From contig CM066047.1 in the NCBI GenBank assembly GCA_033557465.1, positions 9,440,234-9,504,233 of the forward strand: DNA of 64,000 nucleotides. Direction: 5' to 3'. Made by a program: the position numbers and the translations under genes. The notes under the pieces were generated by a model, which saw nothing but the letters and a program-made list of their open reading frames with translations, made no database searches and was not told where the DNA came from. This document shows, in pieces, positions 1 to 10,454 of the stretch (its first letter is position 1; the number at the start of each line of letters is the position of its first letter). This DNA is from Ichthyophis bannanicus. Taxonomy: Eukaryota; Chordata; Amphibia; Gymnophiona; Ichthyophiidae.

Positions 1-2050
1 TAACGAACTACCAGATTGATAGGTCTGAGCATCACTGGCATTTTTTCAGTTGAGAGAATGGGTCATGACTGCCATAGGTCCACTACCACCCTATGAAACT
101 GATGGTGTTTGTTACTTGGGGCTTACTTTTTACACAGGAATATCACTGTAGACTTGTTTGATTAACCTATTATTTTTAATGAGCTTATATAACTAACATC
201 TTGTTTTCAATATTTTGCAGTACTATTACAAATTTAGGAGCTTGATTTTCTTGTGTTCTGTGAGTTTAATTATTCTCAATTCATCAAAATTTCTTTACTT
301 CTCAGATGTCTCCATTGGGAATCCATGAACTCTGTCCTTTAGACAGAGAAACTATTTGACTGCTTTAAGTATGGTATTTGAATTTTATTAATTTTAAAAC
401 ATATTAACTGCTATATAACTAGTTTTTAGTAAAATAAAAATTCATAAATTAACCTGATAACCCAAGCTAAATCACCTAAAATGAATTTTGTGTTTTTAGA
501 ATTCCTCTGCGTAAATTTTTGAAAGGTTTATCTTTGGTTACAAAAACTGTTAAAAGAAACACCTTTTTATGTATCTACTTATGTAAATAACTTAATTCTA
601 TATGTTGACTTGTCCTACCCTTCTGTTAACAGACAAAAAGGTGTATGGGGTGATAGAAGTAGTATGATATAAAACGTATTGGAAAACTACTAAATGTCCC
701 CTACAAATGGAACCCATTCAGAATCAGTAAGCGTGTGATGAGTGAAGTGGCCTTGAATATCGCCTTTAGATTCCATGCTGTTTCAAGGCCAGCCCCGAAC
801 ATAGCAACTCTTATTTCAACACACAGTACCTTTTCACTCTCAATTTAACCCAAAAATCTGATGAACCCATTACTCCAAACTTGATTTCATGGAACACGGA
901 GTAGATATAGTTACAAATGATCAATCACAAGCTTCAAGGCATTAACATTTCACACCATTTTGGTTCAATTGCTCAAGCAGAAGATGTGCCAGCATATTTA
1001 ATGCACTAGTACTTCATTCAGTTTAAGAAAAGGCATTTTAGAAACCGAGGGGATCTTTCATAGGATTTTATATTTGCTATTTAATCTCATAGTGCTTCCA
1101 CTTTTAAACAATTAAAATATTCCAGTATTCTGGAAAGGTCACAGTGTTTGGTTACAAAACTCCTGCCCTGTGAAATGGTTTTCCCTTAGTAGGGCCGTGT
1201 TCTGTTAGAATGCATTGTGCAAATCAACGTCTTGTTCAGCAGCATTGTAACACTGAAGATCCCACAGGCATATACCGCCAGTTTAATAGGATCAGAGCAA
1301 AGGCAGCAGCTGTGAAAGATTGCTCCAAGTAACAATCATGTGCTTGTCATTCTCTTCAGTGGTAGAAAAGTCCAAATTCAGATAGGCATCAGTATTTAAG
1401 AAAATGACTGCTAAAGCATCTCTCATAAGCACCTTAGGGACAATAAGATTTGACATATAGCATGTAAACAAAAGTACACAGCAGCTGTTAATATATTTTT
1501 ACTCAAACAAAACTAATCTGACATAAATCCAGCAGCAAAGCATCCTGCATTTTCCTGCACTACCTTTTATTAAAGCATACATACTCTTCTTGATGATGGT
1601 TATAGTGTTGGAGGCATTATTAAGTAAAAATGTGTTTATCCTTAAAGGCACTTGGCAAATATGTGCAGTGTTAGGGCCCTAATTAGTAGCAAGAGACTTA
1701 GAAGTCAATAGTTAGTATACTAATTCCCTTCTTAAAATATTACAACTTCAATAATACAATATAAATTCAGCAGGCCGCAGGGCCAGGGTCCTGGGGCTGA
1801 GAAGTAACCGGGTGCCCGGTACCTGCTAGCCTCGGGAGCATGAATGGGCGGCAAGAAAGGTGGAGGGAGGGTTGCGTGGCAACAGGGCGTAATTTTTGAA
1901 ATCACCCTGTGTCTCTACGTAGGGCGGTTTCATTGGTGGCCAGCCAGGTGCGCATTCAGGGAAGGGGCTGCACTGGCTTGGTTTCACCTGCCTGCCAGCC
2001 AGTCCCTTCCTGTGTCAGTGTGAAGATGGCTGGCGGATTGTGGCGCCATG
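1..2050. other. Unassigned sequence, no gene seen
   Basis: No reading frame of useful length and no recognised repeat occur here. Most of it is AT-rich. A GC-richer patch lies around 1770-2050, immediately before an L2-like LINE end. It may be host intergenic or intronic DNA or an old unrecognised repeat. Confidence 0.5.
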
Positions 2051-2059
2051 CAGCATTAG

Positions 2060-2335
2060 GGGGGTTTTGATGCCTTCTCTGACCCTTTTCAAATTCAGAC
2101 TGAAAATTCACCTCTTTGCTGCTGCTTTTGGGTCTTGACTTACTTGATCTCCTTTGTGTTTCCTTACCATTCCCCCTAGATGTATCCCATATCTACAGCT
2201 ACTGTGTTGTCTGTCTTGACTAGATTGTAAACTCTGATGAGCAGGGACCATCTTTAACATGTGTCTGTGCAGCACTGCATACATCTTGTAGCGCTACACA
2301 AATGTTCATTAGTAGTGGTAGTAACAAGCAGGAAT
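2060..2335 (+). mobile_element. 3' end of an L2-like LINE (5'-truncated)
   Basis: The first part translates with a degenerate match to the carboxy-terminal end of L2-type ORF2, where a phenylalanine-lysine rich stretch precedes a threonine/isoleucine-histidine-leucine-phenylalanine motif. A non-coding tail follows and ends in a short GTA/TAG simple repeat at about 2310-2330, as LINE tails often do. It abuts the DIRS terminal repeat that follows. The exact LINE family is an inference. Confidence 0.5.
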
Positions 2336-2500
2336 GCAGTCTTCACATGTGGGTGACATCGGTACCGACAAACCCCCCGTGGGAACACTCCCCAGTTTTC
2401 TATTGGAAAGCCTTCGGGAGCACTCCACTACACCTGTGCATCTGCCTTCCCAACTCCTCTCCTCAGTTCTTCGTTTTCCGTGGAGCCAGCAGGTTGTTCA
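2327..2500 (+). repeat. DIRS left inverted terminal repeat
   Basis: It reads inversely to the element's right end near 6640-6750. Close relatives occur at 16125 and 16790, and in inverse orientation at 9650-9770, which gives an in-window consensus of the DIRS termini. Confidence 0.7.
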
Positions 2501-2719
2501 TTCATTCTTGTCACCCCCGAAAAAACTTTCTTTTCTGGTGAAATATTGTGCTCTGCGTTTCCATCAACTTCTGTTCCATCAAATTCGACACCGGTCCTGA
2601 ATACATTTTTCTTCTTAGTTTAAAAATCTTCTATTTCTTTTCTTTTCCTGTGGATTTCTCTGCTAACTAGGTCTTTGGGCCTCCATATCCTCTTCAATTC
2701 TTAAGAGCATTTTTTAAAA

Positions 2720-2926
2720 ATGGAAAAAACAACTAGTGGTTTTAAGAAATGTACCAAATGTGCAGGTACCATATCAGTCACAGATAAACATGATTGGTGT
2801 CTAAAATGTTTGGGCCCTGACCATTTAACCAAATTCTTGTCCTTTGTGTCAACAAATGACAAAGAGAGGCCTAAAGCACAGAGTCAGACAGTACTTGGAT
2901 CGCTGTTCGCCCTGATGGCGCTTTGA
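2720..2926 (+). pseudogene. DIRS gag amino-terminal fragment
   Basis: A 68-codon frame starts with a CxxC pair (KCTKC), followed by a histidine and a CLKCLGPDH motif, which suggests a zinc-binding Gag head. The same pattern appears on the minus strand at 35128-35316 (WCLHCLGYDH), in the 5' part of the other DIRS copy. Two independent copies at the expected position support the gag call. The rest of gag is missing here and is replaced by a tandem repeat from about 2890. Confidence 0.65.
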
Positions 2927-3345
2927 TTTGAAATCCAGGCGGAGGGCTCTGATTGGCCTTGTGATGGGGAGCGAGAGGGGTTTCAGCCTCCCGTTCCCTG
3001 TCCCGATGCCGATTGGGCCTCTTAGAGGTGAGGGTGATGTCCTTTATGCCCAATGGTGCTTTGATTTGAAATCCAGGTGGGGGGGGGGGCCCTGATTGGC
3101 CTTGTGATGGGGAGCGGGAGGTGTTTCAACCTCCCGTTCCCTGTCTTAACTCCGATTGGGATCTCTTAGAGGTGATGGTGCTGCCCTTCATGCCCGATGG
3201 TGCTTTGATTTGAAATCCAGGTTGGGGGGGGGGCCTTAATTGGACTTGTAAAGGAAGTAGGAGAGGTTTCAACCTCCCATTCCCTGTCCTGACATCGATC
3301 GTGGCCTCCTAGAGGTGGCGGTTTTCCTGGAACGTCTTCTCCCAT
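2890..3345 (+). repeat. Tandem repeat, about 138-144 bp, three copies
   Basis: The phrase CTTTGATTTGAAATCCAGG recurs at 2921, 3059 and 3203, giving periods of 138 and 144 bp. Copies differ mainly in the length of a G-run after the phrase. Each copy also carries a GATTGGCCTTGTGATGGGGA-like segment. The array lies between the gag and RT remnants of the DIRS element. Both periods are multiples of three and the first copy is open in one frame, so coding gag repeats are possible but unproven. Confidence 0.8.
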
Positions 3346-3384
3346 ACCTCTAGAGGCACGATTGATTATGTTCTCCAGACATAA

Positions 3385-3560
3385 AGGAGGCGGACATGCA
3401 TGTACTGATCCATCCTCTGCACAGACAGTATCTGCGCTTCATATTTCAGGGAAACCATTACCAATACCGGGTGCTAGCCTCTGCACTGTGAGTATTCACA
3501 AAATGCATGGCAGTAGCCACTGTCTAACTCCGCACTTTGGGGGTCTTTGTCTTCCCCTCA
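3385..3560 (+). pseudogene. Extra DIRS reverse transcriptase fragment
   Basis: Translation around 3400-3540 gives an IHPLHRQYLRF-like and YQYRVLAS-like stretch, followed by VFTKCMAV. The same block recurs about 430 bp downstream (3815-3930) within the main RT region, diverged. It is therefore a second, shorter RT copy upstream of the main one. It could come from partial duplication or from recombination between DIRS copies. Confidence 0.55.
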
Positions 3561-3639
3561 GGAGGTAAAATTCTCCTTTCATCACACCATCTTGGTGATT
3601 CAACATCTGTGACATTGACTCCAGACATTGAGTTGCAGC

Positions 3640-4860
3640 AAGGTGAGATTTTGTGCAGGTCCAGCTACATCCTGGACCTGCGCAACTTGAACTAGTTCCT
3701 GGTGAGGGAGAAGTTCAAGATGCTCTCCCTTGGGACATGCTGTCCTACCTCCACCAGGGAGACTGGCTCTGCTCCTTGGATCTCAAGTATGCTTACACCC
3801 ACATCCTGATCCACCCCTCCCACAGGCATTACCTGAGATCTGTGCTGGGGGCCAGCACTACCAGTACAGGGTGATGCCGTTTGACTTTGCCTCCTCTCTA
3901 AAAGTATTTACAAAATGCCTGGCAGTCATAGCCACCCATGTACGCCTCCAAGGGGCCCACGTCTTCCCTTACCTGGACGACTGGCTCATCTGAGGCAGCA
4001 CATCTGTCAAGGCTAGGCTAGTCACAAAGCTCACTATCTGCACCCTTCAGCAGTTGGGGTTCATCATCAACTACCCCGCCCAGCCTCTCCCCGGCCCAAG
4101 ACTTGGAATTCATAGGGGCCCAGATAGACACTCTACGGGTGAAGGCTTTCTTCCCTGTGGAGAGAGCCCACTGCCTGATGCACCTGGCAAGGGACGTGCA
4201 GAGCTCCAGTTCGGTACTAGCTTGCCTACTCCTCCGCCTATTAAGCCACATAGCCTTGACAGTTCACGTTATGCCTCTGGCCCACCTGCATATGTGGGCA
4301 GCCTAATGGTGCCTCTGTGCCCAGTGGACGCAGGCAACGGGCAGGCTGAGGGACAGAGTGACAGTCACCCACCAGCTGGCAGCCTCTGTCACTTGGTGGC
4401 AGTCCCTACATCACTTCAGGGCAGGGATGCCCTTTCTGGCACCGACCCCTCACAGGGTCCTGTTGACAGATGCCTCCCTTGTAGGCTGGGGTGCACATTA
4501 CAAGGGCCAGTGCACCCAGGGCACCTGATCCCCAAAGGAATCCCTCCTGCAAATCAATCTCCTCGAGCTCAGGACTGTCTTCCTGGCCCTTCAGACCTTC
4601 CGGCACCTCTTGAGCAACCTCCTGATCCTCATTCTATGTGAACAAGTGGAGGGGGGGGGGGTACAGGCTTTTACTCCCTCTGTCAGGAGGCGGTGGCTCT
4701 CTACTCCTTTGCAGTGTGCAATGATATCCTTCTGAGGGCAGTGTACTTACCGGGCCAGGACAACTGCCTTGCAGACAGCCTCAGCCAGGTCTTTTGGCCT
4801 CACAAGTGTCGCCTGGACCCAAAAGTGACCCAGAGGCTTTTCCACCTCTGGGGAAGACCC
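3640..4860 (+). pseudogene. DIRS reverse transcriptase and RNase H
   Basis: Conserved blocks appear in order but in shifting frames: LDLRNLN then FLVREKFKM near 3670-3720, an aspartate block near 3775, a YQYRVMPF block near 3860, and the catalytic YLDDWLI at about 3972-3992, directly followed by a stop. RNase H follows, with LLTDASLVGWGAHY at about 4460-4500. The product would copy element RNA into DNA. Several frameshifts and stops show it is inactive. A linker to the recombinase region continues to about 5270. Confidence 0.8.
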
Positions 4861-5274
4861 TGACTGGACCTGTTCGCTTCCCCAGACAACTCACAGCTTT
4901 CCAAATTCTGCTCTCCTCAGGCACACCACAGGAGAGTGGCGACTGATGCCTTCCTGATCTCCTGGTCACAGGGCCTGCTTTATGCATTCCCACTGACACC
5001 TCTGATAGCCAAGTGCCATTTCAAGATCCAGAGTGACCATGCCTCAGTAATCCTGATTGCGCCCAGGTGGCCCATGCAGCCCTGGTTCCCCCTGCTGTTC
5101 TCCCTGTCGGTGGCAACCCCAGTACCACTGGGTTGGGATCCGGACTTCCTGTCCTAGGAGGGGGGCTCCCTGCTACACCCCAACCTGGGGTCCCTAACAT
5201 TGACAGCCTGACTGCTGAAAGGGTAGCACTGGCCCCTTTCAACCTCCCAGGGGAGGGAGGTCAAGGAAATCCTT

Positions 5275-6258
5275 TTGGCCTCCTGGAAGCCATCCACTAG
5301 AAGGGCTTATGCCTTCACGTGGAGGAGGTTCTCCATTTGGTGTGCAGAAAGGAATGAGAACCCATTCTCCTCTCAGATAGAGCTTGTGCTGCAGTACTTG
5401 CTGCACCTCTCTCACTCAGGCTTGAAATCTAACTCTATGAGGGTGCACCTTAGCGCCATAGTGGCTAACCATCACCTATAGAGGGGAATCCCCTCTCAGG
5501 CCAGCCTTTGGTTTCCAGAATCCTCAGAGGCCTCCTGCTATCCAAGCCCCCTCTCCGCCCTTCGGCAGTGGAATGGGACTTCAATGTGGTGCTCTCCCAG
5601 CTCACTAGGCCACCTTTCGAGCCTTTGGCCACCTGAGGCACCTCTCCTGGAAGGTGGCCTTCTTGTTGGCGTTGATGTCTGTTTACAGAGTAAGCAAGCT
5701 GCAGGCCCTGGTGGCAGACCCACCCTATACCAGGTTCTATACGAACAGGGTAGTGCTTCGCACTCACTCCAAATTCCTCCCAAAGGTGGTGTCTGCTTTT
5801 CACCTCAACCAGGAGGTAGTTCTCCCCACCTTCTTCCCATGGCCACACGATGATAAGGAGGAGGTCGTCATGCATACCCTGGACTGCAAGAGAACCCTGT
5901 CCTTTTTTTTTATAGAGGACCAAGGCCCATGGAAAAGCTCCTCAGCTTTTTATCTCCTATGATCCCAGCAGACTGGGGCTACCTGTGATCAAATGAATGC
6001 TGTCCATCTAGGTGGCGGACTGTATTGCCCTCACTTATGAGCAAGCTGGCCTCTCTCTGGAGTGCTGAATCACTGCTCATTGCATGTACGTTGGCCACAT
6101 CGGTGTCCAACCTACGCGCAGTGCTGGTGCAAGAAATCTGTAAGGCTGCCACATGCTCTTCTGTCCATGCATTTGCAGCCCACTACTACCTTGAGAGAGA
6201 GACCCACAGGGACAATGCCTTTGGCCAGGCAGTAATCAGAAGCATTCTTGGTGTATAG
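5275..6258 (+). pseudogene. DIRS tyrosine recombinase
   Basis: The amino-terminal core-binding part is readable at 5275-5481 (WKPSTRRAYAFTWRRFSIWC, then LVLQYLLHLSHSGLK). The catalytic part continues in other frames at about 5650-5960 and ends at 6025-6258 with FAAHYYLERETHRDNAFGQ-like sequence. DIRS elements use this recombinase in place of an integrase or endonuclease. The same carboxy-terminal block is found again at 8960-9240. The frame is broken at least twice, so it is not functional. Confidence 0.8.
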
Positions 6259-6435
6259 GCAACTCCTGCCCTCCAACCCTTCAGTGTTCAGGCTACCGGA
6301 GTTATGGTGATGCTGGACGCTTGGGTCTGCAGAGTCTCTTGATAGGGACTCATCTTCTGTAACTCATGACCTCCCTTGGCTTGCCACTACTGCTGTTGTG
6401 GTTCAGGCCCTGACAGCCTGGAGCTATGGAGTCCT

Positions 6436-6755
6436 ATAGGTGAGGACTGACTTCCTGCTTATTCCTGGAGAAAGCGTAGTTACTCACCCGTAACAGCATG
6501 AATCAGTCATTACAACCCTCCCTCGTCCCCTGGGAGTTGCCTCCTTTACCTTTTTGTCATTTGCCTAAGCTATGTCATGTGACTGAGTAAGATGGCACCA
6601 TTGGGTGGGAAGGGGACCACGCATGTGTGGTAGCATTCCCAAAGGCTTTATTTGAAAGTTGGGGAAATGCTCCACACGGGCCCCATCGGTGTCAAAGTCA
6701 CCCCATATGTGAGGACTGATTCCTGCTGTCCCTGCAGAACAGCTGTTACAGGTGA
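6436..6755 (+). repeat. DIRS internal complementary region and right terminal repeat
   Basis: The segment holds two copies of the terminal motif in opposite senses. At 6440-6500 there is GAGGACTGACTTCCTGC followed by GTTACTCACCCGTAACAG. At about 6690-6755 the terminus ends with CTGTTACAGGTGAGTAAC. A complementary patch between the recombinase and the right end is diagnostic of DIRS1-type replication. The DIRS end at 9420-9770 shows the same arrangement. Confidence 0.7.
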
Positions 6756-6809
6756 GTAACAATACATTTTAAAAAGGGTTCCAGGGGTGATCTGGGAAAC
6801 TACCGACCG

Positions 6810-7832
6810 GTGAGCCTGATGTCAGTACCAGGAAAAATGGTAGATACCATTATAAAGAACAAAATTACTGAACATTGTCATGGTGTAGATCTATCAGAAC
6901 CTATGGAAATAGGTAAAACTGCAGAGAATGGATCTGACACTGACAGCTCAGAGAAGCACATGGCCCAGAGTTGCTGTAGGCAACGTATACAAACAATGTC
7001 ACAAGGTGGGAGAACACGCCCAAGCAACAAGCAGGCTCAGGATTCATTAGATAATGAAGGGCAGCTGAGAGGGGGCGGAGTTCAGGCAGACACTACGACA
7101 CATGCACATAAAACTAACTCACCTAAAGTTAGAAGAGGCAGAGCTGATGGAACCAGATGTGGTGGAGCCGAGAGGACGAGTGGTGGAACAAGGTGTGGAT
7201 CCAGGAGAGCTGAGAGAGCCAGTTCCAGAGCAACAAGGGACAACCACAGAGACTACTCCAGAGAGCAGCATACAGACAAGCACAAGCTCAGTGACGTTTA
7301 CCACGAAGGTAGCAGAGAACACGGAGCCAGGCTTAGGGAAGCCGAGGAAGCTAGCCACCCCAGCTGCAGGCACAGAAGGGAAAAGGAGTTCTGGCCTGAA
7401 GACGTTTTCATGTCAGAGGAAAAGCTGAAAGGAAAAGGCAGTAGGAACCTTCCGTCCTGGCCAAGCCCTGTTAACTCAGCTGTACCGAAAAACTCCGGTC
7501 TAAGGGAGCTAGAAGGTAGGCTGTTTAATTCTAATATAAGGAAAGCTGAATGCAGAAGTTTTCCCTGCAGTTGTCAGAGTTTGTGGGGCTCTCAGGGAAG
7601 AAACTATAGAGAATGTGGTAATCTTCCATTCCACTCTGTTACTGAGGAGGAGGGGAAGTCTCAGTGCCGTGAGGAGAGACTGTTTGGCAAAAGCACTTTT
7701 TACAATCCGAAAGAAGGACAGTCTGAAGGGGAATGTGAGGAAATGCAACTTGATATTCATGGGGAGCAACCCTCAAATGATTGCATGGATTGTACACTCA
7801 TTATTGCTGACCATATTACCTCTTTATGCTGA
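6810..7832 (+). CDS. Open frame of unknown function inside the LTR-like element
   Basis: The frame runs 340 codons. It opens in CR1 sequence, and about 318 codons lie within the LTR-like element without a stop. The protein is hydrophilic, rich in Arg, Glu, Ser and Gly, with scattered cysteines. I recognise no domain. Two parts resemble the second copy at 35533: EPMEIGK near the start (EPMEIERKK there) and the last residues MDCTL..AD.I.SLC before the stop (MDCTLCLADDIESLC at 36378-36422). In the second copy the middle is broken by stops. It might be a gag or accessory remnant, or a chance frame; whether it is ever translated is unknown. Confidence 0.35.
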   Translation: MSLMSVPGKMVDTIIKNKITEHCHGVDLSEPMEIGKTAENGSDTDSSEKHMAQSCCRQRIQTMSQGGRTRPSNKQAQDSLDNEGQLRGGGVQADTTTHAHKTNSPKVRRGRADGTRCGGAERTSGGTRCGSRRAERASSRATRDNHRDYSREQHTDKHKLSDVYHEGSREHGARLREAEEASHPSCRHRREKEFWPEDVFMSEEKLKGKGSRNLPSWPSPVNSAVPKNSGLRELEGRLFNSNIRKAECRSFPCSCQSLWGSQGRNYRECGNLPFHSVTEEEGKSQCREERLFGKSTFYNPKEGQSEGECEEMQLDIHGEQPSNDCMDCTLIIADHITSLC

Positions 7833-8220
7833 AGAGGCTGTTAAGACTTTCTAATAACAGGAGTGAAAGAGAGAAACTTACCTGTTTGTAAAAAGGACTG
7901 TTTTGAGCTACCTATTGTTCTGTTCATAGAAGCTGAAGATAGAAGCAATATTTTGGGTTCCTGTTTGTTTCCTTTCTTTTGTACCAGAAGTATGGTCTTT
8001 TTGTCTTTGTTTCCATTGATATAAAATCCACCCGGAAGGGGAATAAAAGTCCTGTCTAAAGCCTTACCACCCAACTGCAACTCACTTCTTTACTAGCTTG
8101 TGGGACTACAACACCCAGAGGGCAGTGCAGGGCCCTCTACACCACTCCCCTTGCTGGTTTAAGATAAGCCCCAGTGAAATAACCCATGCCTTTGCCTCGG
8201 GGGACCTTCGCTGGGTGACA
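6876..8220 (+). mobile_element. 1,345-bp LTR-like element (solo LTR candidate) with 4-bp target duplication
   Basis: The element starts TGTCA (6876) and ends TGACA (8220), so its ends are inverted. The flanking CR1 bases ACAT occur on both sides (6872-6875 and 8221-8224), a clean 4-bp target duplication. It has a polyadenylation signal AATAAA at 8042. A related copy lies at 35533-36945. No internal retroviral region is present, so a solo LTR is the simplest reading. A terminal-repeat non-autonomous element is the alternative. Confidence 0.65.
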
Positions 8221-8875
8221 ACATGTAGAGAGTCATGGCTTAATGAGAGACAGCCAACATGGCTTAGCCAAGGAAGGTCTTGTCTTACTAATCTGTTATG
8301 TATTTTTGAAGGTGTGAATAAACAGGTAGACAAAGATGAGTTGTTGATATAGTAAAAGGGATGGAAGTATATCCCTCTGAAGAAAGCCTAAAAAGGTTAG
8401 GGCTCTTCAACCTGGAAAAGAGATGGCTGAAGGGAGATATGATAGAGGTCTATAAATTAATGAATGGAGTGTAAGTGTAGATCGATTGTTTATGCCATCA
8501 AAATATAGAAAGACTAGGTGACATGCAATGAAGCTACAGGGTAACCTATTTAAGACTTATAAGAGAAAATATTTTTTTTTCACTCAACGTGTAATCAAAC
8601 TCTGGAATTTGTTACTGGAGGATATAGTAAAAGCTATTAGTGTAGCCAGGTTTAAAAAAGGTTTGGACAAGTTCCTGGAGGAAAGGTCCATAAACCATTA
8701 TTAAAGGGAACCCAGGAAATTCACTACTTGCCCCAATACAAGCATTGTGGAACCTGTGTCTTTTGGGGAACCTGCTAGGTACTTGTAACCTGGATTTGCT
8801 ACTGTTGGAAACAGGATATTGGGCTTGATGGACCTTGATCTGACCCAGTATGGCATATCTTTATGTTCTTGTGAC

Positions 8876-9770
8876 TGCAAGTGAGCACTAGCTTATTACT
8901 TGGATAGAACTAAGGGTCACAGAAAGTCCTCTCAGTTATTCATTTCCTTTGATCCCAGTCACCTTGGGCTACCGGTGACAAAACGGACCCTATCCAAATT
9001 GCATTTCATTTGTATATGCACAAGCAGGATTCTCCCTCGAGGGTCACGTTACTGCTCATAATGTGTGGGCTATGGCAACCTCCATAGCCAGTCTCCATTC
9101 AGTATCCATTCAGGAGATTTGTTGGGCAGCTATCTGGTCCTCTATTCATACTTTTGCTGCACATTATTGTCTGGACAGGGACTCCCGTCGGGATGCTGTC
9201 TGTGGCCAAGCTATATTCCAGCACCTCTTTGGGACTTAAATTCAACTCCTACCCTCAGTCACGGACTTTAAAAGTGACCAGACTATCATTAGAGGTGGTA
9301 TAGTCTCCTGGAATTGAGCCCAATGGGCCACATCCTGTCCACATTCTTCGGCTCTAAGATTTAGCCTCAGAGATCACACTGCACTCTCCCCATGCCAGTC
9401 TGGTACCTGGGAGCTAGTGAGTCCCATATGTGAAGACTACATTCCTGCTAATTCCTGGAGATAGCATAGTAACTCACCTGTAACAGGTGATCTCCGGGAA
9501 CAGCAGGAATCAGTCTTCTCAACCCGGCGTTCTCCCCTAGGAGTTGTAGGGTTGCTTTATTTTTTCTCTTTCTCTCAGCTACAAACTCAACTGAGTAGAG
9601 GAGTTGGAAGGCAGAAAAGGCAGATGCGCAGGCACAGTAGAGTGCTCCCAAAGGCTTTCCTATTGGACGCTGGGGAGCGTTCCCATGCAGGCTCCATCAG
9701 TACCGACATCACCTATATGTGAAGACTGATTCCTGCTATTCCCGGAGATCACCTGTTACAGGTGAGCAAC
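8876..9770 (+). mobile_element. 3' end of a second DIRS element
   Basis: The segment encodes only the last part of a tyrosine recombinase (about 8960-9240, FAAHYCLDRDSRRDAVCGQ-like, broken by a frame change). It then has the internal complementary region at 9420-9540 and the right terminal repeat at 9600-9770, ending in CCTGTTACAGGTGAGCAAC. The 5' portion is absent at the boundary with the CR1 tail. Confidence 0.75.
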
Positions 9771-9779
9771 TATGCTTTC

Positions 9780-10307
9780 CTTTCCTTCTAGAGAGTCCAT
9801 ATTTAGCCTCCTAATTTTCTCTATATGGTGCATGCTGGTGCAAGCTTCATTTGATAGATCGTTGTTCCCAACTCAGAAAGGTTTACAACTCAAAAAAGAA
9901 TATCAAAGAAAAGGAGACAACAGCAGCTAATTCCCCGTGTTTGGGCATGTCACGCCACTTATACATGAAATGCCTTTTGAAATTATCAGGTCTTAAGATT
10001 ACCTTTAAAACAAGCCTGAGCTGATGTAGTCCATGCGCCATTTTGTTGGTTCCTCCTTTGAACTGCCTTTTACTTTGTCATTTTGTATTTCTGGTCTCCA
10101 GGATGGAACAGTTGTTAAGGTGGATTCTCACTAGAGACTTGTAGAAAGGTATTATCACTTCTCTTTCTACCAATGATAACCTTTCTGTGTGCTATTTGCT
10201 TTTCCGGCTGCTTTTTTACACTGAGTGCTTATCTCAAGGTCATCAAAAATGACTCAGATCTCATTCCTATTTGTGACTTTTGGTTCTTCCCTTTCAAGAA
10301 GGTATTG
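9780..10307. other. Unassigned spacer
   Basis: No coding or repeat signature was recognised between the DIRS end and the hAT-like element. The last 8 bases before 10316 form that element's left target duplication. Confidence 0.4.
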
Positions 10308-10454
10308 GGCACTTGCAGGGGCGGCTCTATCATGAGGCGAAGTGAGGCGGCTGCCTCAGGCGGCAAAGTTTTAAAGGTGGCATTTTGCCCCCAAAACAGC
10401 CGCCTCACTTCTCCTTCAAGCATTAAAAAAAAAAAAAAATCCAAACGCTCAAAT

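Larger units (their letters stand above)
2327..6755 (+). mobile_element. DIRS-type tyrosine-recombinase retrotransposon, decayed
   Basis: The order is inverted terminal repeat, gag remnant, reverse transcriptase with RNase H, tyrosine recombinase, internal complementary region and inverted terminal repeat. That is the DIRS1 layout, with no LTRs and no integrase. The left end (2327 onward) matches the reverse complement of about 6640-6750: both share the start GCAGGAAT plus the CACAT...GGGTGAC stretch. All frames carry stops or shifts, so the copy is dead. A tandem repeat and a duplicated RT fragment occupy the space between gag and RT. Confidence 0.85.
6765..8872 (+). mobile_element. CR1 LINE fragment, split by an LTR-like insertion
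   Basis: The left piece (6765-6875) translates to the RT phrase NYRPVSLMSVPGKMV. The right piece (8221-8872) begins with a RESWLNERQPTWLSQGRSC-like block from the same protein and, after an internal deletion near 8350, runs into the 3' UTR. That UTR ends with the CR1 tail phrase GGTCTGACCCAGTATGGCAT at about 8832-8855. The two halves join in sense once the insertion 6876-8220 is removed. This is the CR1 subfamily also seen at 16986-19735 and 44335-44640. Confidence 0.75.

Noticed and set aside
4054..4641. 195-codon plus-strand frame in the first DIRS element
   Set aside because: The RT and RNase H motifs lie in other frames here (for example 4103-4306). This frame is a shadow of decayed coding sequence.
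5465..5923. 152-codon minus-strand frame opposite the DIRS recombinase
   Set aside because: It is antisense to the recombinase remnant and shows no domain of its own.
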